9,285 bases of DNA from an uncultured Chloroflexota bacterium (GTDB taxonomy: Bacteria > Chloroflexota > Dehalococcoidia > CAUJGQ01): NCBI GenBank assembly GCA_937879875.1, contig CALFMN010000250.1:1-9285 (forward strand), in the 5' to 3' direction. The position numbers and the translations under genes are program-made. This document shows, in pieces, positions 5,948-9,285 of the stretch. Below the pieces are notes generated by a model. That model was not told the origin of the DNA and did not search any database. It saw only the letters and a list, made by a program, of their open reading frames with translations. Position 1 is the stretch's first letter. Each line of letters begins with the position of its first letter.

Positions 5948-6280
5948 ATGGCGGCGACACCGTATGTGCTGGAGATGGGCATGGGCGTCGATGTGCACGG
6001 AAACGACAGCACGAAGGCGGCCTGCCGCGCCGTTTCGGATGCGATCCGCCATTCGAGCCTCGCCTTCTTTCGCGACGTGCGCGAGCGCGGCGGGCGCATG
6101 CTGGTGGACGTGACGGTCGGCGTGCCCAACGCCGCCAGCGTGGATCTGGAGATAGTCAAGCGCGAGCTGCCGCACGGCGAAATCACCGTGCATGCCGTTG
6201 AGGGCGGGTTGCGTGCCCCGTTGGGCGATACACTGCTTGCCTGCGCCGCGATCGTCGTCAGTGTCGAGGAGCCGGCCTGA
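5948..6280 (+). CDS. Lin0512 family conserved hypothetical protein
   Basis: A 110-aa protein that fits the Lin0512 family (Pfam PF09585), whose function is unknown. The family signature is visible: LEMGMGVDVHGNDSTKAACRA near the N-terminus (residues 8-28), the strand LVDVTVGVPN and the C-terminal VEGGLRAPLGD. The protein is small, soluble, has no cysteine-rich site and no signal peptide. The start is ATG 5948 with GGAGGTG five bases upstream; a TTG one codon earlier is less likely. It is the first gene of a three-gene run, 23 bases before the oxygenase gene. The recurring GMGxDxHG motif with conserved Asp and His suggests a ligand or metal site, but no reaction can be named. Family assignment is from memory of the motif. 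Confidence 0.8.
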   Translation: MAATPYVLEMGMGVDVHGNDSTKAACRAVSDAIRHSSLAFFRDVRERGGRMLVDVTVGVPNAASVDLEIVKRELPHGEITVHAVEGGLRAPLGDTLLACAAIVVSVEEPA

Positions 6281-6303
6281 GTCCATATTTGAGGAGGGTT
6301 GCC

Positions 6304-7077
6304 ATGACCGCGCTGACCGCGTCCGTGTCCGTCGATGCAGTGCTTGCCACGCTCGATCGCGATGGCTACGCGATCGTCGAAGCGCTGCTCACGCCCGGCG
6401 AGGCGCGCGCGAAGCGGGACGAGCTGACGCGCATTCTCGATCTGACGCCCCACGGCCGTAACGACTTCGAGGGCTTTCACACGCGCCGCATCTACGGCCT
6501 CTTCGCCAAAACCCGTGCCTTCGACGGCCCGGCCACGCATCCGCTGGTGTTGGGCGTGCTCGACCGTGTGCTGGGCAGCTATCAGCTCAGCGCGCCGCAG
6601 GGCATCGAGATCGCGCCCGGCGAGACGGCGCAAAACCTGCACTACGATGATGGCGTCTACCCGCTGCCGCGGCCGCATCAAGAGCTGATCGTGAACACCA
6701 TGTGGGCGCTGGACGATTTCACCGCCGAGAACGGGGCCACGCACGTCGTGTCCGGCAGCCACCGCTGGACCGAGCGCCGCCCGGAAGAGAACACGCCCGT
6801 CGTGCAAGCGCTGATGCCGGCCGGCTCCGTGATGTTCTTCCTCGGCAGCGTCTTCCACGGAGGCGGCGCGAATCGCAGCGAGCGGCCGCGGCTCGGCGTG
6901 ATCCTCGAGTACTGCGCCGGCTGGCTGCGGCCGCAGGAAAACCACTTCCTCGCCGTGCCGAAGGCGACGGTGCGCGGGCTCGCTCCCCGCCTGCAGGAGC
7001 TGCTGGGCTACAGCATCCACGGCAACCTGCTCGGCGGCGCCGACGGCCGCCATCCGCGCAAGTTTCTCGAAGACTGA
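6304..7077 (+). CDS. Phytanoyl-CoA dioxygenase (PhyH) family Fe(II)/2-oxoglutarate oxygenase
   Basis: A 257-aa double-stranded beta-helix oxygenase of the PhyH family, which hydroxylates organic substrates with O2, Fe(II) and 2-oxoglutarate. The iron triad is H113-Y-D115 (in NLHYDDG) and H185 (in VFHGGGANRSERPR); R196, eleven residues after the distal histidine, is the likely 2-oxoglutarate anchor. WALDDFTAENGATHVVSGSH (134-153) is the characteristic core-strand segment of the family. N-terminal DGYAIVEALLT is the typical PhyH opening. The start is ATG 6304 with AGGAGG six bases upstream; a TTG at 6289 would precede this ribosome site and is rejected. It sits between the Lin0512 gene and a CoA-transferase gene, suggesting turnover of a CoA-linked or carboxylic acid substrate. 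The substrate cannot be told from the sequence. Confidence 0.88.
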   Translation: MTALTASVSVDAVLATLDRDGYAIVEALLTPGEARAKRDELTRILDLTPHGRNDFEGFHTRRIYGLFAKTRAFDGPATHPLVLGVLDRVLGSYQLSAPQGIEIAPGETAQNLHYDDGVYPLPRPHQELIVNTMWALDDFTAENGATHVVSGSHRWTERRPEENTPVVQALMPAGSVMFFLGSVFHGGGANRSERPRLGVILEYCAGWLRPQENHFLAVPKATVRGLAPRLQELLGYSIHGNLLGGADGRHPRKFLED

Positions 7078-7121
7078 GCCTCGGCGCTGATCGGGTCGCC
7101 GTAGCCGAAAGGGAGTGCAGC

Positions 7122-8456
7122 ATGAGCCTCGCGACGGAGCGCGCCGCGCGGTCGGACTGGAAGGCGTGGTACGCCGAACGGCTGGTGCCAGCGGAGCAGG
7201 CGGCGGCGCAGGTCCGCTCCGGCGAACACCTGTACATTCCCGTCAGCATGCAGCCCCGGCGCATCGTGGAAGCGCTCTTCGCCCGCCACGCCGAGCTGCA
7301 CGATGTGCGCATCACGTGCCTGCCGGCCGGCGAATTTGGCTGGTTCGCACCCGATCTGGCCGGTGCGATCGACGTGAATGTGATCTACGCCACCCCCATC
7401 TCGCGCGAAGCGGTCGATCGGCGTCTGGCCGATTACACGCCGTTCATGATCTACGGCGCCCACAAGGCGATCGACGAAGGGCGCGAAGAGGCGCGGCCGA
7501 TCGACACCACCATCATCACCGTCTCGCCGCCGAACGCGCAGGGCTACGTCTGCCTCGGCAACGCTGTCTGGGACGCCGGCAGCGTTGTGCCGCGCGCCCG
7601 GCAGACGATCGCGACGGTCAATCGACACCTGCCGCGCACCTTCGGCGACTCGTGGCTGCATGTCTCCGCGATCGACTGGTTTGTGGAGGACCACACGCCG
7701 CCGCAGCCGCGCCCGTATGCTGAGCCAGACCCAGGGGACGCGGCGATCGCGGGCTATGCCGGCTCGATCGTGCACGACCGCGACACGATTCAGATCGGCG
7801 TCGGCAGCACGACGGGCAATCTGGTGCGGCTCGGCGGACTCGACGGCAGGCACGATCTCGGCTACTTCGGCGAGCTGACCGTGCCGGGCACCGTGGATTT
7901 GGTGCGGCAGGGCGTGATCACCGGGCGCTTCATGCCGACCCATCCAGACAAGTTCGTCGCTACCGCGGCCGGCAACAGCCCCGAGGACATCGCCTTCATC
8001 GACGACAACCCTGCGTTCGAGTTCCGCGCCGTCGATTACCTGCACGACCCGCGCAGCATCGCCGCCAACGACAACTACGTGGCGATCAACAACGCGCTGG
8101 CCGTGGATCTGACCGGCCAGATCGCCGCCTCGACGATCGGCCCGCGTGTGTACAGCGGCACGGGCGGGCAGCTCTCATTCGCCATCGGCGCCTTCATGTC
8201 GCACGGCGGGCGCTACGTCGTCGTGCTGCCGTCCACGGCGCGCGGCGCCGCCGTTTCCCGCATCACGCCGCACTTCGATGCCGGGCAGATCGTCACCGTA
8301 CCGCGTGACATCGCCGATCTCGTCGTGACGGAGTATGGCATCGCGCGCCTGCTCAACCGTTCGGTGCGCGAACGGGCCGAGGCGCTGATCGCGATCGCGC
8401 ATCCGGACCACCGCGCCGAGTTGCGCAAAGCGGCGGCGCGGCTCTTCTGGCCGTAG
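7122..8456 (+). CDS. Acetyl-CoA hydrolase / 4-hydroxybutyrate-type CoA-transferase
   Basis: A 444-aa member of the AcetylCoA_hydro family (family I CoA-transferases), which moves CoA between acyl-CoA and a carboxylate through a glutamyl-CoA intermediate. The N-terminal half carries the GEHLYIPV strand and the ISPPN-like VSPPNAQGYVCLG (134-146). The likely catalytic glutamate is E251 in YFGELTVPGTVDLVRQGVITG. The C-terminal half shows SGTGGQLSFAIGA (345-357), VLPSTARG (368-375) and VVTEYGIARLLNRSVRERAE (401-420), all hallmark blocks. Length matches 4-hydroxybutyrate CoA-transferases. The start is ATG 7122 with GGGAG six bases upstream, 44 bases after the oxygenase stop, so probably the same transcript. 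Most relatives have a serine or histidine-rich stretch before the glutamate, so substrate choice may differ. Family sure, acyl specificity unknown. Confidence 0.9.
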   Translation: MSLATERAARSDWKAWYAERLVPAEQAAAQVRSGEHLYIPVSMQPRRIVEALFARHAELHDVRITCLPAGEFGWFAPDLAGAIDVNVIYATPISREAVDRRLADYTPFMIYGAHKAIDEGREEARPIDTTIITVSPPNAQGYVCLGNAVWDAGSVVPRARQTIATVNRHLPRTFGDSWLHVSAIDWFVEDHTPPQPRPYAEPDPGDAAIAGYAGSIVHDRDTIQIGVGSTTGNLVRLGGLDGRHDLGYFGELTVPGTVDLVRQGVITGRFMPTHPDKFVATAAGNSPEDIAFIDDNPAFEFRAVDYLHDPRSIAANDNYVAINNALAVDLTGQIAASTIGPRVYSGTGGQLSFAIGAFMSHGGRYVVVLPSTARGAAVSRITPHFDAGQIVTVPRDIADLVVTEYGIARLLNRSVRERAEALIAIAHPDHRAELRKAAARLFWP

Positions 8457-8498
8457 GACCTGCAGAGTCCTCTGTTGCCCGCGGCGGGCCGAACCGCA

Positions 8499-8606
8499 TC
8501 ACGGCGTGCAGCCGCGATGATAGAGCCGCCCTTTGACGACCTTCGCAGCCGCCATCGGCACGGGCTTGCCGCACGCGGCGCAGGGCACGATCTGTCCGCC
8601 GAACAT
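8499..8606 (-). CDS. Candidate 35-aa LIM/zinc-ribbon-like microprotein
   Basis: A small reading frame starting at ATG 8606 (minus strand), beginning MFGGQIVPCAACGKP. It holds C9-x2-C12 and then H30-x2-C33 in YHRGC: a C-x2-C-x17-H-x2-C arrangement identical to the first zinc module of LIM domains. It starts 40 bases after the cofE stop in the same frame, with no intervening stop, so co-transcription with cofE is likely. Only a weak upstream GGAAAG twelve bases from the ATG is seen as ribosome site. The spacing of four metal ligands in 35 residues is unlikely by chance, but the gene is too short for codon statistics. Function unknown. It might also be the detached end of a longer protein. Confidence 0.45.
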   Translation of the reverse strand: MFGGQIVPCAACGKPVPMAAAKVVKGRLYHRGCTP

Positions 8607-8645
8607 CGCTGCTTTCGACTTTCCAGTTCCGCCGCCGGCCGGCGC

Positions 8646-9285
8646 TCAGCGGAACAGATCGCGCTCCGGGGCGCGCACGAGCTGCCGCGCCGAGCCCTCT
8701 GCCGGCGTATACACGAAGCCGCGCACGATCGCCGCGGGCACGGCCGCGATCTTGCCCATCACCAGCTCGGCCGCGCCGGCCAGCTCGTCCGCGTCGGCCA
8801 GCGTTGTGACGCGCAGCTCATAGCCGTGCGCGTCGGTCAGGCCGACGTAGTCGCGAATCGGCGCCATGCCGGCGACGCCGATCGCCACGTTCGTCAGCGA
8901 TTCGCGCCAGGGCCGGCCGAAGGTGTCGGAGATGATTACCGCGACCTCGACGCCGAGCTGCTGGCGCAGCGCCGCGCGGATGCGCTCGGCCGAAGCGTCG
9001 GGGTCGGGCGGCAGCAGGCAGAGCACGTCGTGGCCGCCGACGTTTGAGGCATCGACGCCGGCGTTAGCGCAGACGAAGCCGTGGCGCGTCTCGCTGATCA
9101 GCACGCCGTTGGCCATCTTGACGATGCGCGCGGACTCGCGCAGCACGACCTCGGTCTGACGCGGGTCTTTGCCGAACGCCTCTGCCCAGGTGCGCGCGAA
9201 GGCCGACGGCTCGATCGTGCTGAGATCGACGAGGCAGCCCTCGACCTTCGATACTGCCTTCTGGGCGACCACCAACACGTCGCCC
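8646..9285 (-). CDS. cofE: Coenzyme F420:L-glutamate ligase (N-terminus outside window)
   Basis: The visible 213 residues (GDVLVVAQKAVSKVEG onward) form a CofE/FbiB-N type F420-0:gamma-glutamyl ligase, which adds glutamates to coenzyme F420 using GTP. Family blocks include VVAQKAVSKVEG, ANGVLISETRHGFVCANAGVD, the VIISDTFGRPWRESLTNVAIG block and the C-terminal ERDLFR. The frame stays open to the window edge, and the start lies beyond it; roughly 10-25 residues are likely to be missing by comparison with about 245-aa archaeal enzymes. The protein ends at the usual DLFR, without the nitroreductase-like domain fused in mycobacterial FbiB. It converges on the CoA-transferase gene. Presence of F420 synthesis supports a Chloroflexota or actinobacterial host. 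Confidence 0.9.
   Translation of the reverse strand, partial: GDVLVVAQKAVSKVEGCLVDLSTIEPSAFARTWAEAFGKDPRQTEVVLRESARIVKMANGVLISETRHGFVCANAGVDASNVGGHDVLCLLPPDPDASAERIRAALRQQLGVEVAVIISDTFGRPWRESLTNVAIGVAGMAPIRDYVGLTDAHGYELRVTTLADADELAGAAELVMGKIAAVPAAIVRGFVYTPAEGSARQLVRAPERDLFR

Noticed and set aside
5806..7053. Long minus-strand open frame of 415 codons, and a similar 345-codon one at 7008-8045.
   Set aside because: They lie opposite clear plus-strand genes with full catalytic motifs and show no domain of their own; long antisense frames are common in GC-rich DNA.
8457..8498. Inverted repeats CAGAG/CTCTG (8463-8474) and GCCCGC/GCGGGC (8477-8489) as a terminator between the convergent genes.
   Set aside because: Stems are short, loops are 1-2 bases and there is no T-run on either strand; termination here is plausible but not supported.
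8607..8648. Read-through or selenocysteine recoding of the cofE TGA to join the zinc module.
   Set aside because: CofE ends in the usual DLFR at this TGA, so it is a normal stop, and no SECIS-like structure was seen.

Overview
The window is a high-GC bacterial segment. A coenzyme F420 ligase gene (cofE), a Lin0512-family protein, a phytanoyl-CoA dioxygenase-like protein and a CCTCACCCCCTGCCCCCTCT-type intergenic hairpin repeat together suggest a Chloroflexota (Thermomicrobia/Dehalococcoidia-like) genome. An actinobacterial origin is less likely. The assignment is inference, since no rRNA or other phylogenetic marker is present.

Layout. (1) 5-1174, minus strand: a serine beta-lactamase-like hydrolase. 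(2) 1235-5801: a complete 4,567-bp transposon that can be delimited to the base. It has imperfect terminal inverted repeats starting TGTCAC/TGTGAA, each carrying two TTCAGCG-type repeats at 24-bp pitch, and is flanked by the 9-bp direct repeat GGCCTCACC. Inside it lie a SAM methyltransferase cargo gene (minus) and, divergently, a tyrosine recombinase (broken by two frameshifts), a 485-aa DDE transposase of the TnsB/TniA/Tn552 p480 type and a 275-aa TnsC/TniB-type AAA+ ATPase. (3) 5802-5947: the rest of the interrupted intergenic region, with a perfect 15-bp hairpin. (4) 5948-8456, plus strand: a three-gene operon of Lin0512-family protein, PhyH-like Fe(II)/2-oxoglutarate oxygenase and acetyl-CoA hydrolase/4-hydroxybutyrate-type CoA-transferase. 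(5) 8499-8606, minus: a 35-aa candidate zinc-finger microprotein immediately downstream of (6) cofE (8646 to the window edge, minus).

How it works together. The host genes look chromosomal: a divergent hydrolase/operon pair whose shared intergenic region was split by the transposon. The transposon resembles Tn552 and Tn402/Tn5053 in its core (DDE transposase plus ATPase, TGTCA ends with internal repeats). Two things differ: the slot normally held by a serine resolvase is held by a tyrosine recombinase, and no TniQ gene is present. A 9-8-9 bp dyad just upstream of the recombinase gene is a candidate resolution site or operator. This combination, with an apparent 9-bp rather than about 5-bp target duplication, is the most interesting content. 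Whether it has been described before cannot be determined without a database search.
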